Below are positions 32,029-39,945 of a stretch of DNA of 41,774 nucleotides, one piece after another. The position numbers and the translations under genes were made by a program. Origin of the DNA: Bacillota bacterium (GTDB lineage: Bacteria > Bacillota > Clostridia > Oscillospirales > Oscillospiraceae); contig JAEXCS010000032.1 in assembly GCA_023402075.1 (NCBI GenBank), positions 1 to 41,774 of the forward strand. Reading direction: 5' to 3'. Each line of letters starts with the position of its first letter. The stretch's first letter is position 1. Below the pieces are notes generated by a model. The model was not told where the DNA came from, made no database searches, and worked only from the letters and a program-made list of their open reading frames with translations.

Positions 32029-33333
32029 ATGAAAAAACATAACGCTTCAAAAATCGAATCATCCAGAAGTGCGGAGGAGGAAACCGCCCTTGCGCGGGAA
32101 GCTGCCGGAAAAAAGGGCGGGTCTCCCGGCGCCAAGGCTTTAACGGTTCTGATTTTTCTGGCTGTTTTGACCTACTTTGGAACGAAGGTCTATCAGGCCT
32201 ATGCCGACCCGCTGATTACCGCCGTGGCTTACACCTATCAGGTGGAGGACACCCTCTCCGTCACCGGCTTTCTGGTGCGGGACGAGCTGGTGCTGCCGGA
32301 TTCCGGAGGCGGACTGCTGCGGCTGACCCGCTGGGAGGGCGAGCGGGTGTCCGCAGGCGGAAAAGTAGCGCAGATTTACTCCGATCAGGCCTCACTGGAC
32401 CGGCAGACGGAGGTTGACAAGCTTCAAACGCGCCTGGACCAATTGAACTACGCATCGGAGGCCGCCTCCGCCAGCGAGGCGGCCCTTCAGCTGGACAGCC
32501 AGATTGCGGAAACGCTTGTAACCGTGCACCGGTCCGTGGCTGCGGACCGACTGGACAAGGCTACCGGCAGCGTGGCCGAGCTGGAAGCACTGGTGCTGCG
32601 CCGGGACTACACCTATACGGACGCGGAAGAGCTGAAGGCACAGACCGCGGAGCTGAAAAGTCAGATTTCCGCGCTGAAATCCCAGTCCGCAGGCTCTTCC
32701 CGGACGGTGACGGCCCCAAAGGCGGGGCTGTACTCTGCTGTGGTAGACGGCTATGAGACTGTTTTAACCCCCGATACGCTGGACGTCCTGACACCCGCGG
32801 CCCTTAGCGCCTTGCAGCCCGCAGCTGCCACCGGCGACGTGGGAAAGCTGGTGACGGGAGACACCTGGTATTTTGTGGCCGCACTTTCCGCTGCCGACGC
32901 CAAGGTCCTTGTCCCCGGCGATACGCAGACGCTGCGGTTTGCCAAGGGTGTGGATCGGGACTTAACTGTCACCGTCCAGTCCGTCGGCGAGGCGGAAAAC
33001 GGGCGGGTGGCCGTGGTGTTCCGCGGGCGATCCTTTTTGGCGCAGCTTACGCTGCTTCGCCGTCAGTCTGCGGACGTGATTCTTTCCTCCTACTCAGGCA
33101 TCCGGATTCCCCAACAGGCCATCCGGGTGGATGAAAACGGAACTGCGGGAGTTTACTGCATCGTGGGCGTGGAGTCCTGCTTCAAGCCGGTGACGGTGCT
33201 GTGGTCCGGGGACGACAACTATGCCGTAGTCCGCGCGGAAGGGGTTGACAAAACCGCCCTGCGGCCCGGCGACGAGGTAATCCTCTCCGCCGAGGGTCTG
33301 GAACACGGCACGGTAGTAAACTACGCAAGATAG
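32029..33333 (+). CDS. HlyD-like membrane-anchored protein of the division gene cluster
   Basis: 434 residues. A basic, charged N-terminus is followed by one membrane helix (about 38-60), a biotinyl-lipoyl-like segment (VSAGGKVAQIYSD), coiled-coil stretches (DRQTEVDKLQTRLDQLNY and around residue 200) and a beta-barrel C-terminal half with VPGDTQTLRFAKG and GIRIPQQAIR. This is the plan of HlyD-type periplasmic adaptors, but no transporter or outer membrane is near. It lies 17 bases before yggS and so in the yggS-sepF-divIVA unit, suggesting an envelope or division role. That is inference. Confidence 0.75.
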   Translation: MKKHNASKIESSRSAEEETALAREAAGKKGGSPGAKALTVLIFLAVLTYFGTKVYQAYADPLITAVAYTYQVEDTLSVTGFLVRDELVLPDSGGGLLRLTRWEGERVSAGGKVAQIYSDQASLDRQTEVDKLQTRLDQLNYASEAASASEAALQLDSQIAETLVTVHRSVAADRLDKATGSVAELEALVLRRDYTYTDAEELKAQTAELKSQISALKSQSAGSSRTVTAPKAGLYSAVVDGYETVLTPDTLDVLTPAALSALQPAAATGDVGKLVTGDTWYFVAALSAADAKVLVPGDTQTLRFAKGVDRDLTVTVQSVGEAENGRVAVVFRGRSFLAQLTLLRRQSADVILSSYSGIRIPQQAIRVDENGTAGVYCIVGVESCFKPVTVLWSGDDNYAVVRAEGVDKTALRPGDEVILSAEGLEHGTVVNYAR

Positions 33334-33350
33334 AGAAAGGAAGGCTTTTT

Positions 33351-34067
33351 ATGTCCATTGGAGAAAACATCGCACGGGTGCGCGCCGAAATTTCAGCGGC
33401 AGCCATTGCCGCCGGGCGGGACCCTGCGGAGATTACGCTGGTTGGAGCCAGCAAAATGAACGATGCCGCAGCCTGCCGGGAGGCCGTCGCCGCCGGTATT
33501 GACGCGCTGGGTGAAAACCGGGTGCAGGAGTTTGTGTCCAAGCTGGCGGAAAACGCCTATGAGGGTGCGCCGCTCCACTTTATCGGCCATTTGCAGCGCA
33601 ACAAGGTGCGTCAGGTGGTGGGAAAGGCGGCGCTGATTCAGTCCGTCGGCTCCGATGCGCTGCTGGAGGAGATTGAAAAGCAGGCGGAAAAGCTGGAAAT
33701 CGTGCAGGACATTCTTCTGGAGGTGAACGTGGGCGGTGAAGCGGCCAAAAGCGGCTATGACCCTGCGGATATTCCCGCCGCCGCGCAAAAGGCAAAGGAG
33801 TTGGCCCATGTCCGGCTTCGGGGATTTATGACAGTTCCCCCCATTGAAACGAAGCCGGGGGAAAATCTTGCAAATTTTGAAAAAGTCGGCAGGCTTTATG
33901 TTGACATAAATCAAAAATTATATGATAATACACTCGATATATTGTCGATGGGGATGAGCGGGGACTATCCCGACGCCATCCGCGCCGGAGCCACCATGAT
34001 CCGCGTGGGAACGGCTATTTTTGGCCACCGGGCGTACCCCGCCGCAAGTCAGGAGGGAACTGTATGA
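33351..34067 (+). CDS. yggS: YggS/PLPBP family pyridoxal-phosphate homeostasis protein
   Basis: 238 residues, alanine-racemase-like barrel without a second domain. The PLP lysine is Lys35 in LVGASK. Other family landmarks are ALGENRVQEF, HFIGHLQRNKVRQV and LSMGMSGDYPDAI followed by IRVGTAIFG. Members buffer PLP and affect amino acid metabolism; the Firmicute orthologue is YlmE. GGAAGG precedes ATG 33351. Its stop overlaps the sepF start (ATGA), giving tight coupling. Confidence 0.96.
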   Translation: MSIGENIARVRAEISAAAIAAGRDPAEITLVGASKMNDAAACREAVAAGIDALGENRVQEFVSKLAENAYEGAPLHFIGHLQRNKVRQVVGKAALIQSVGSDALLEEIEKQAEKLEIVQDILLEVNVGGEAAKSGYDPADIPAAAQKAKELAHVRLRGFMTVPPIETKPGENLANFEKVGRLYVDINQKLYDNTLDILSMGMSGDYPDAIRAGATMIRVGTAIFGHRAYPAASQEGTV

Positions 34068-34504
34068 GCCTTTTGGATGAACTGAAGAAATGGACACACC
34101 CCTATGAGGATGAGGACGAGGACTTTGACGATTTTGACGCACCGTCCCGCAGAGACAGCGCTTTTGAAGAGCGCAAGTCCGCCCGGGGAGAGGACCGCCA
34201 CAACAAGGTGGTTAATATTCACGCCACAACCCAGTTGAAAGTTGTGCTGGTGAAGCCCGAGCGGTTTGAAAATGCCTCGGAAATTGCAGACCACCTGAAG
34301 GACAAGCGCACCGTGGTGCTGAATTTGGAATCCACCAACAAGGACGTGGCCCGGCGACTGATCGACTTTTTGTCCGGCGTTGCCTACGCCGGGGAGGGCA
34401 AAATTAAAAAGGTTGCCGCCAATACGTATATCATCACGCCCTACCACGTAGACATTCAGGGAGATCTCATTGATGAGCTGGAGAACAACGGCCTTTATTT
34501 CTAA
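34064..34504 (+). CDS. sepF: Cell division protein SepF
   Basis: 146 residues. An N-terminal amphipathic stretch (MSLLDELKKW) for membrane binding is followed by an acidic linker (EDEDEDFDDFD) and the conserved C-terminal domain with VVLVKPERFENASEIADHLK, VVLNLES and DFLSGVAYAGEGKIKKVA. SepF polymerises on the membrane and ties FtsZ to it. The four-base overlap with yggS is conserved in Firmicutes. In Bacillus ylmG and ylmH lie between sepF and divIVA; here divIVA follows directly after 75 bases. Confidence 0.97.
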   Translation: MSLLDELKKWTHPYEDEDEDFDDFDAPSRRDSAFEERKSARGEDRHNKVVNIHATTQLKVVLVKPERFENASEIADHLKDKRTVVLNLESTNKDVARRLIDFLSGVAYAGEGKIKKVAANTYIITPYHVDIQGDLIDELENNGLYF

Positions 34505-34579
34505 GGCCGTCCACCCGGCGGACCCGGGAGAAAAATTTATGATACCGGCGTCCCCGCGGACGCGGAGGGGGTTATTGCA

Positions 34580-35395
34580 TTGCTGACACCGCAGGAGGTT
34601 TCCGGCCACGCGTTTGCAAAGGCCGTGATGGGTGGCTACAACATGGCCATGGTGGACGAATTTCTGGACGAGGTGACCGACGATTACACCGCGCTGTACA
34701 AGGAAAACGCGGCGTTGAAGGCAAAGATGAAGGTATTGGTTGAAAAGGTGGAGGATTACCGCGCCACGGAGGACTCTATGCGCGCCACCTTGCTCACCGC
34801 CCAGAAGATGGCCGACTCCATCGTCCGGGAGGCGGAGTCAAAGCGCGACCAAATGCTGCGGGACGCGGAAATTCACGCGCAGGAAAAAATTGGGGCCTTG
34901 CGCCGGGAAGCAGAGGAAATGCAGGAGCGTCTGCGGCTTGGCCAGCGGGAGCTTGCCGCCTTTTCAGAGCAGGTGCGCAGTCTATGCCGCCAGCAGGTCC
35001 AGTTTTTAGAGCAGCTTCCTCAGGCAGAGGTAACCGCGCCGACCCCGTCGGCCCCCGAAATCCCCGCCGGAGAAATTGAAGCCAGCATTATGGGCACCTT
35101 CCGGCAGGAGGAATCCGCCCCGGCAGAAGCTCCGGCAGAGGCATTTTCCGGGGAAGCCTTGCCTGTTCAGGGTATGGCTCCCGAAAACGAGCCGCAGCCG
35201 CCTACGATGCCGGTTCGCCCTGCATCGGAAAATGCACCGCTTGCCAGAGAGCAATCTGCACAGCCGACCGCGGAAAAGAGTGAGGAATTTCCCTATCCAG
35301 AGGGGAATCCGTTTGTCCCTATGTCTGAAGAGCCGACCAAAAAAATTGAGCTGGACGAATTGAAATTCGGCCGGAATTACAGCCGGTCCGAATAA
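34580..35395 (+). CDS. divIVA: DivIVA-family polar/septal coiled-coil protein
   Basis: 271 residues. The N-terminal lipid-binding region LTPQEVSGHAFAKAVMGGYN and VDEFLDEVTDDY match DivIVA, followed by coiled coils to about residue 145. The rest is a Pro/Glu/Ala-rich low-complexity tail of about 120 residues ending in a short basic stretch. It marks curved membrane at septa and poles. The start is TTG 34580, with GGAGGG ten bases upstream; no better start gives the conserved LTP opening. It directly follows sepF and precedes a structured gap before the HAD gene. Confidence 0.93.
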   Translation: MLTPQEVSGHAFAKAVMGGYNMAMVDEFLDEVTDDYTALYKENAALKAKMKVLVEKVEDYRATEDSMRATLLTAQKMADSIVREAESKRDQMLRDAEIHAQEKIGALRREAEEMQERLRLGQRELAAFSEQVRSLCRQQVQFLEQLPQAEVTAPTPSAPEIPAGEIEASIMGTFRQEESAPAEAPAEAFSGEALPVQGMAPENEPQPPTMPVRPASENAPLAREQSAQPTAEKSEEFPYPEGNPFVPMSEEPTKKIELDELKFGRNYSRSE

Positions 35396-35398
35396 GGC

Positions 35399-35553
35399 CC
35401 GGAAGCGGACACGCGCGGCGCTTGCCGCTCCGCTTTTCCGGTAAAGGGTGTCCGCCGGGCAATGCGTTCGGCGGCACCTGCAATTTTCGGACCACGGCAC
35501 GGGCAATGCGCACGGAGCCGCCCAGACCAAGGCGGGGCTTTTCAAAGCCGCCT
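35399..35553 (+). other. Structured intergenic segment with three hairpins
   Basis: First, AAGCGGA/TCCGCTT (35403-35409, 35429-35435) encloses GCGGC/GCCGC and is extended by CCGG pairing (35399-35402, 35438-35441), with TTTT at 35434-35437; this may be the divIVA terminator. Second, GTG-CCGCCG pairs with CGGCGG-CAC (35448-35457, 35469-35477). Third, AGGC and GGCTTT pair with AAAGCC and GCCT (35530-35553). The 215-bp gap has no supported gene; the HAD frame is open through most of it but lacks a start signal. A leader element or small RNA is possible. Confidence 0.4.
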
Positions 35554-35610
35554 GCCGGTTTGGGTCGGTTTCGCTTTTTATGGGCTTTGTCCGGGAAAGG
35601 AAGGACGCTT

Positions 35611-36495
35611 ATGCAGCGGGAAACCAAAGCCATTGCGGCGTTTCTCTATGATTTTGATAAAACCCTGTGCACCACCGATATGCAGGACTATGCTTTTATC
35701 CCAAGTCTTGGGATGGCCCCGGCGGAATTTTGGGAGCAGGCCAACCGCTTTGGTCAGGAAAACCGCATAGACGGGATTCTTGCCTATATGTACACCATGC
35801 TGCGGGAAGCGGGCCGGAAAAACTTGCCCTTTACCCGGGAGGAGCTGGTGGAAAAGGGTCGCAGCATCGTGCTGTTTCCCGGCGTGGAGGACTGGTTTTC
35901 TCGGGTGAACGCCTTTGGCGAGGAGCAGGGCGTGCAGGTGGAGCACTATGTCATCTCCTCCGGCCTGCGGGAAATTATCGAGGGCAGCTCCATCAGCGGT
36001 GCGTTTAAGGAAATTTACGCCAGCGAGTTTTACTACGACGAGCAGGGCCGCCCGGTCTGGCCCAAGCTGGCGGTGAATTTTACCGCCAAAACCCAGTTTG
36101 TCTACCGAATCAACAAGGGCGTGCTGGACGTATCCAACGACCGGGACCTAAACGCCTCTATGCCAGACGACGGCAAACGTGTCCCTTTTACAAATATGAT
36201 TTATGTGGGGGACGGTCTTTCCGACGTACCCTGTATGAAAATGATGCGGGCCTACGGCGGACAGGCCATCGCCGTCTATCAGGCGTCCAACCGGACAGGC
36301 GTGGAGGATTTGCTGGCCAAGGGCCGGGTGGACTTCATTTTTCCTGCCGACTACTCCCCCGGCACGGCGCTGGAGGGAACGGTGAAAAACATTCTGCGGC
36401 GCATGGCCATTACAGAGCAGTTGACAGAGGAAAACACCCAGCAACGCCGTTCCGTGGGGCAATGCGAGCTGCCGGAGCAGGCCTGCCTGTTTTAA
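35611..36495 (+). CDS. HAD-family phosphatase
   Basis: 294 residues. Motif I is FLYDFDKTL with nucleophile Asp14 and acid Asp16. Motif II is the Ser-Ser of YVISSGLRE, a conserved Lys is in the FTAKTQFVYRINKG region, and motif IV is YVGDGLSDVPC (Asp201, Asp205). The layout and large helical cap resemble phosphoserine-phosphatase-like HAD enzymes, but the substrate cannot be stated. ATG 35611 has AAAGGAAGG seven bases upstream. It is probably transcribed alone, ending before a strong inverted repeat. Confidence 0.88.
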   Translation: MQRETKAIAAFLYDFDKTLCTTDMQDYAFIPSLGMAPAEFWEQANRFGQENRIDGILAYMYTMLREAGRKNLPFTREELVEKGRSIVLFPGVEDWFSRVNAFGEEQGVQVEHYVISSGLREIIEGSSISGAFKEIYASEFYYDEQGRPVWPKLAVNFTAKTQFVYRINKGVLDVSNDRDLNASMPDDGKRVPFTNMIYVGDGLSDVPCMKMMRAYGGQAIAVYQASNRTGVEDLLAKGRVDFIFPADYSPGTALEGTVKNILRRMAITEQLTEENTQQRRSVGQCELPEQACLF

Positions 36496-36511
36496 GCGGA
36501 AGAATTTTTCT

Positions 36512-36556
36512 TTACACGCTGTATAGTTTCTGTTAAACTATACAGCGTGTAATTTT
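36512..36556 (+). terminator. 18-bp perfect inverted repeat: terminator and/or operator
   Basis: TTACACGCTGTATAGTTT (36512-36529) pairs perfectly with 36535-36552 around a five-base loop, followed by TTTT (36553-36556). This could terminate the HAD transcript. A promoter-like TTTACA (36511-36516) and TAAACT (36534-36539) 17 bases apart fall inside it, so it may instead be the operator of the XRE regulator that follows. The rest of the 229-bp gap to 36724 shows nothing firm. Confidence 0.6.
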
Positions 36557-36724
36557 GCGTCCGCGATTTCATCTAATATGGACGTGGGCTATGGGAGACT
36601 GCCTTGCTTTCCCCTGCGAATCCAGCAGCACCTGCCGGATTTGTTTGCGGGAGGACTGCAAATGCAGTTTGATTTTAAAGAGAAGATGATTCGGCGGCGA
36701 ATCAGCATGAAGGAGAGAGAACGC

Positions 36725-37402
36725 ATGAACACGGAATTTTCTAGAACCCTGTCCCTTTTGCGGCAGGAGCGGGGTGTTTCCCAGCGATTGGCGGCAGGAG
36801 AGCTGGGCATTTCTCAGGCCCTTTTGAGCCACTATGAAAACGGGGCGCGGGAACCGGGCCTTGCGTTTGTGGTGCGTGCCTGCGAATACTACCATGTATC
36901 GGCGGACTTTTTACTGGGTCGAACCCTCACCCGGGAGGGTGGCGCGCTGACGGAGGACGACCTTGTCAGCATGGCGGATCAGGGAAACATTCTGCGGGGC
37001 AGCGTGCTGGCTACCCTCCAGTCCAAGCTGATCGGCGGCGCGGTGAGCGTTCTGTTTGACCTTTTGGGCAGGCTGAACGACAAAGACGCGGTAAATGAAG
37101 CCGCACAAATGCTGGGAAGCGCAGTTTACATCCTTTTTCGCCGTCTGCACCGGGCGGGAGGCGGCAACGAATCCATGTTTTCCGCCCCGGGAGAGCTGGT
37201 GTCCATGGGACTGCCCGCCGCGGGGATGAAGCTGGCGGAGACGCGGTATGCCCGCTCGCTGGAGAGTTTGCGGGCCCAGCGGACAGAGTTTCCCGACACC
37301 ACCGGCGAAACACTGAGCAAAAGCTATCCCGGCAGCGGCCAGTGCATTACACAGGTGCTTCACAGCGCCGACGCAAGAACTGCCGCCCTTGTGAAAGAGT
37401 GA
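36725..37402 (+). CDS. XRE-family (Cro/C1-type HTH) transcriptional regulator
   Basis: 225 residues. The helix-turn-helix at about 5-62 is typical: LSLLRQERGVSQRLAAGELG, SQALLSHYENGAREPG and YYHVSADFLLGR. The remaining 160 or so residues are mostly helical (LGRLNDKDAVNEAAQMLGSA) and not recognised; they may sense a signal or dimerise. ATG 36725 has AAGGAG nine bases upstream; an earlier in-frame ATG (36707) contains that site and is less likely. The stop is four bases before the MBOAT gene, so the regulator is co-transcribed with the acylation genes and may control them. Confidence 0.9.
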   Translation: MNTEFSRTLSLLRQERGVSQRLAAGELGISQALLSHYENGAREPGLAFVVRACEYYHVSADFLLGRTLTREGGALTEDDLVSMADQGNILRGSVLATLQSKLIGGAVSVLFDLLGRLNDKDAVNEAAQMLGSAVYILFRRLHRAGGGNESMFSAPGELVSMGLPAAGMKLAETRYARSLESLRAQRTEFPDTTGETLSKSYPGSGQCITQVLHSADARTAALVKE

Positions 37403-37406
37403 AGAA

Positions 37407-38846
37407 ATGGGGTTTCAATCTCTGTCTTTTCTGCTGCTTCTGGCGCTGACGGCGATTCTCTGCCCTTTGGCTGCGAAAAAAAGCAGATCGGCCGGAATCG
37501 CGTTGCTGACGTTTTTTTCTGTGCTATTCTACCTGTGGGGGCTGGGCGTTTACGCCATGCTTGGCCTTGCCGTGCTGGCTCTTGGAAGCCTTGTGACCTT
37601 TGCCGCCGCGCGGAATTTTCTCTCTGTGGGAAAAACCCCAAAAAAACGGGGTTTGCTGACAGCGGCTACGTGGCATATCGCGGTGCTGCTGGGCTTTAAG
37701 TATTTGGGCTTTTTCACCGGGGGCGCCGTGTCTTTCGGCTGGGCGCCCTTGGGCCTGAGCTTTTTTACCTTTCAGCAGCTATGGTTTTTAAAGGAAGTTT
37801 GCACCGGGGAATTTTCCCTTTTAGAACCCTCGCGATTGCAGGGAAACGAGTTTGCGCTGTTCTCTCTGTTTTTTCCCACGGTGTCCTCCGGCCCCATTTT
37901 ACGTCCGGGCACCTTTTTTCCACAGCTTCGGAGTGAAAAATTTCTCCGTCCCGACTGGGACGACCGGGCCGCGGGACTGTACGCCATTTCCTTTGGTATG
38001 GCGAAAAAAGTCCTGCTGGCAGATTCCCTGGGCGCGGTGGTCAACAGTGGTTATGCACATCTGTCCCAACTGACAGCCCCCGGCGCTTGGCTTGTCATTC
38101 TGGGCTATACCCTGCAATTGTACTTTGACTTTTCGGGCTACTGCGACATTGCCGCGGGTGCGGCCCGACTGCTGGGCGTCCGCCTGCCGATAAACTTCGA
38201 CTCGCCCTATCGCGCGCTCAGCGTGGGGGAGTTTTGGAAACGGTGGCACATCACGCTGACCACATTCCTGCGGGAGTGCCTGTACCTCCCGCTGGGGGGC
38301 AGCCGACAAGGACCTCTGCGAACCTACGGCAACATTTTGCTGGTGTTTCTCATCAGCGGCTTCTGGCACGGGGCGGGCTGGACGTTTCTGATCTGGGGGC
38401 TGCTCCACGGCCTTGCGCAGATTGCCGAGCGGGCCGCCGGGACGCGGCTTACCCGTCTGCCCAAGACTTTGCGCTGGGCAGCAACGTTTTTATTTGTCAA
38501 TCTGGCGTGGGTTTTTTTCCGCGCCCCGTCTTTGACGGCGGCGGCTTCCGTTTTGCGAAGCGCATTTTTGGGAAGTGGGGGGCTTTCCCCGTTCCTGACT
38601 GAAAATCTGCTTCCCTCCGAAACCACGGCTCTTTCCGCACTGGGGATTGGCCCAAATGCGAGTGTGCTTTTGCTGGCGGCGGTGTTCTCCATCGCGCTGC
38701 TTGCCGCACTGAAGCCGGGAAATACCATCCGCCGGATGGATGCTTTTCGGCCCACCGGGCTGCGGTGCGCCATGTGCTGCATTCTTTTGGCATGGGCAGC
38801 TCTGTCGTTTTCCGGTGTGACCACATTTATCTATGCGAATTTTTGA
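37407..38846 (+). CDS. MBOAT-family membrane O-acyltransferase (AlgI/DltB-like)
   Basis: 479 residues with about ten or more membrane helices. MBOAT landmarks are LGFKYLGFF, LGLSFFTFQQL, FPTVSSGPILRP, YFDFSGYCDIAAGAARLLG, NFDSPYRALSVGEFWKRWHI and the active-site SGFWHGAGWTFLIWGLLHG with His321. It is expected to pass acyl groups (often acetyl) across the membrane to an exported polysaccharide or wall polymer. ATG 37407 is four bases after the regulator stop. The SGNH-like gene 10 bases downstream is the usual extracellular partner, as in AlgI with AlgJ/AlgX or DltB with DltD. Confidence 0.94.
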   Translation: MGFQSLSFLLLLALTAILCPLAAKKSRSAGIALLTFFSVLFYLWGLGVYAMLGLAVLALGSLVTFAAARNFLSVGKTPKKRGLLTAATWHIAVLLGFKYLGFFTGGAVSFGWAPLGLSFFTFQQLWFLKEVCTGEFSLLEPSRLQGNEFALFSLFFPTVSSGPILRPGTFFPQLRSEKFLRPDWDDRAAGLYAISFGMAKKVLLADSLGAVVNSGYAHLSQLTAPGAWLVILGYTLQLYFDFSGYCDIAAGAARLLGVRLPINFDSPYRALSVGEFWKRWHITLTTFLRECLYLPLGGSRQGPLRTYGNILLVFLISGFWHGAGWTFLIWGLLHGLAQIAERAAGTRLTRLPKTLRWAATFLFVNLAWVFFRAPSLTAAASVLRSAFLGSGGLSPFLTENLLPSETTALSALGIGPNASVLLLAAVFSIALLAALKPGNTIRRMDAFRPTGLRCAMCCILLAWAALSFSGVTTFIYANF

Positions 38847-38856
38847 GGAGGGCGCT

Positions 38857-39897
38857 GTGAAGAACGCAAAAAAGCGCTGGGCCGTGGGGCTTTTGGCAGG
38901 CTTTATGTCCATTTTGTTTCTCTGCGCCGGCACGGTACGGGCGGTGGACCCCTTTTTTCATTACCACGCCCCGGACCCAGAGGGAGAGGTCTGGTTTGAC
39001 GAGCGATATCAGGCGGCGGGCCTTTTGCGAAGCCAGAACTACGAAACAGTCCTGATGGGCACATCCCTTGCCGCCAACTATCGCCCCTTCTGGTTTGACG
39101 TGTTTTACAAAACCTCCACTGTAAAAGTGACCTTTCCCAACGGAGGATTCCACGAGTTTACGCAGGCACTGGACTACGCCTATGCGCGGCAGGACGTGAA
39201 GCGGGTAATTTTCGGTCTGGACCCCAACATTCTGGCCCGTCCCGCATCGGATGCGCCGGACCAGCTTCCGTCCTATCTCTATGACGACAATCCGTGGAAC
39301 GATGCAGAGTACCTTTTCAGCAAGGACGTTTTGCTCCGCGCCGCATATGCGGGGTGGGAAAAGGCCCGGGGGCAGACACTTCCCTTGCAGGATGCATTCA
39401 TGTGGGACGGAACTATGTATTTCAGCCGGGAGCTGGCGCTTGGCAGCTACGAGCGGCCGGAAATCGCGGACAAGCCCCTCCCTGCGGACGCATTTTTGAA
39501 GAACTGCGACGAAAATCTGACGGTGGTGACAAGTTGGATGGAGGCCCATCCCGACACGGAGTTTGTCTTTTTCCTCTCGCCGTACAGCATCCTTTACTGG
39601 GACAAAATGCAGCGTCTCGGGGAAACCGATGCAGTGTTTTCCCTTCTGCGGCGCACGGTGGAAACGCTGCTGCCCTATAAAAACGCGAACCTTCAGTGCT
39701 TTTTAACCGACACCGATACCATTTGCGATCTTGAGAACTACGCCGACCATATCCATGTGGCAGGCCGGGTGACCTATGCCATGTCTCAGGCCATGCCCGG
39801 AAGCGAATACCGCCTGACAGAAGAGAATTACCGCAAGAGGCTGGACGCGCTCCACGCCTTTGTGGTAAACTACGACTACGAAAAAATCTTTGCATAA
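38857..39897 (+). CDS. SGNH/AlgJ-like acylation partner protein
   Basis: 346 residues. A basic N-terminus and signal anchor (about 7-30) precede an extracellular domain. LMGTSLAANY gives a Ser (Ser70) in the GxS position of an SGNH-type fold, VIFGLDPN a second block, and YADHIHVAG the C-terminal Asp297-x2-His300 pair. This is the arrangement in AlgJ/AlgX/DltD-type acyltransfer partners of MBOAT proteins. The start is GTG 38857, set by AGGAGG five bases upstream; an ATG at 38833 inside the MBOAT gene is an alternative without such a site. The family is inferred from motifs and from the MBOAT neighbour. Confidence 0.78.
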   Translation: MKNAKKRWAVGLLAGFMSILFLCAGTVRAVDPFFHYHAPDPEGEVWFDERYQAAGLLRSQNYETVLMGTSLAANYRPFWFDVFYKTSTVKVTFPNGGFHEFTQALDYAYARQDVKRVIFGLDPNILARPASDAPDQLPSYLYDDNPWNDAEYLFSKDVLLRAAYAGWEKARGQTLPLQDAFMWDGTMYFSRELALGSYERPEIADKPLPADAFLKNCDENLTVVTSWMEAHPDTEFVFFLSPYSILYWDKMQRLGETDAVFSLLRRTVETLLPYKNANLQCFLTDTDTICDLENYADHIHVAGRVTYAMSQAMPGSEYRLTEENYRKRLDALHAFVVNYDYEKIFA

Positions 39898-39945
39898 ATT
39901 GCGCTGCACCCCCTGTGGGGCAGGCGCCAAGGAGGCTTTCCATCT

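Noticed and set aside
35422..35610. N-terminal extension of the HAD phosphatase
   Set aside because: The extension has no domain similarity and crosses two hairpins; AAAGGAAGG and ATG at 35611 give the normal HAD opening.
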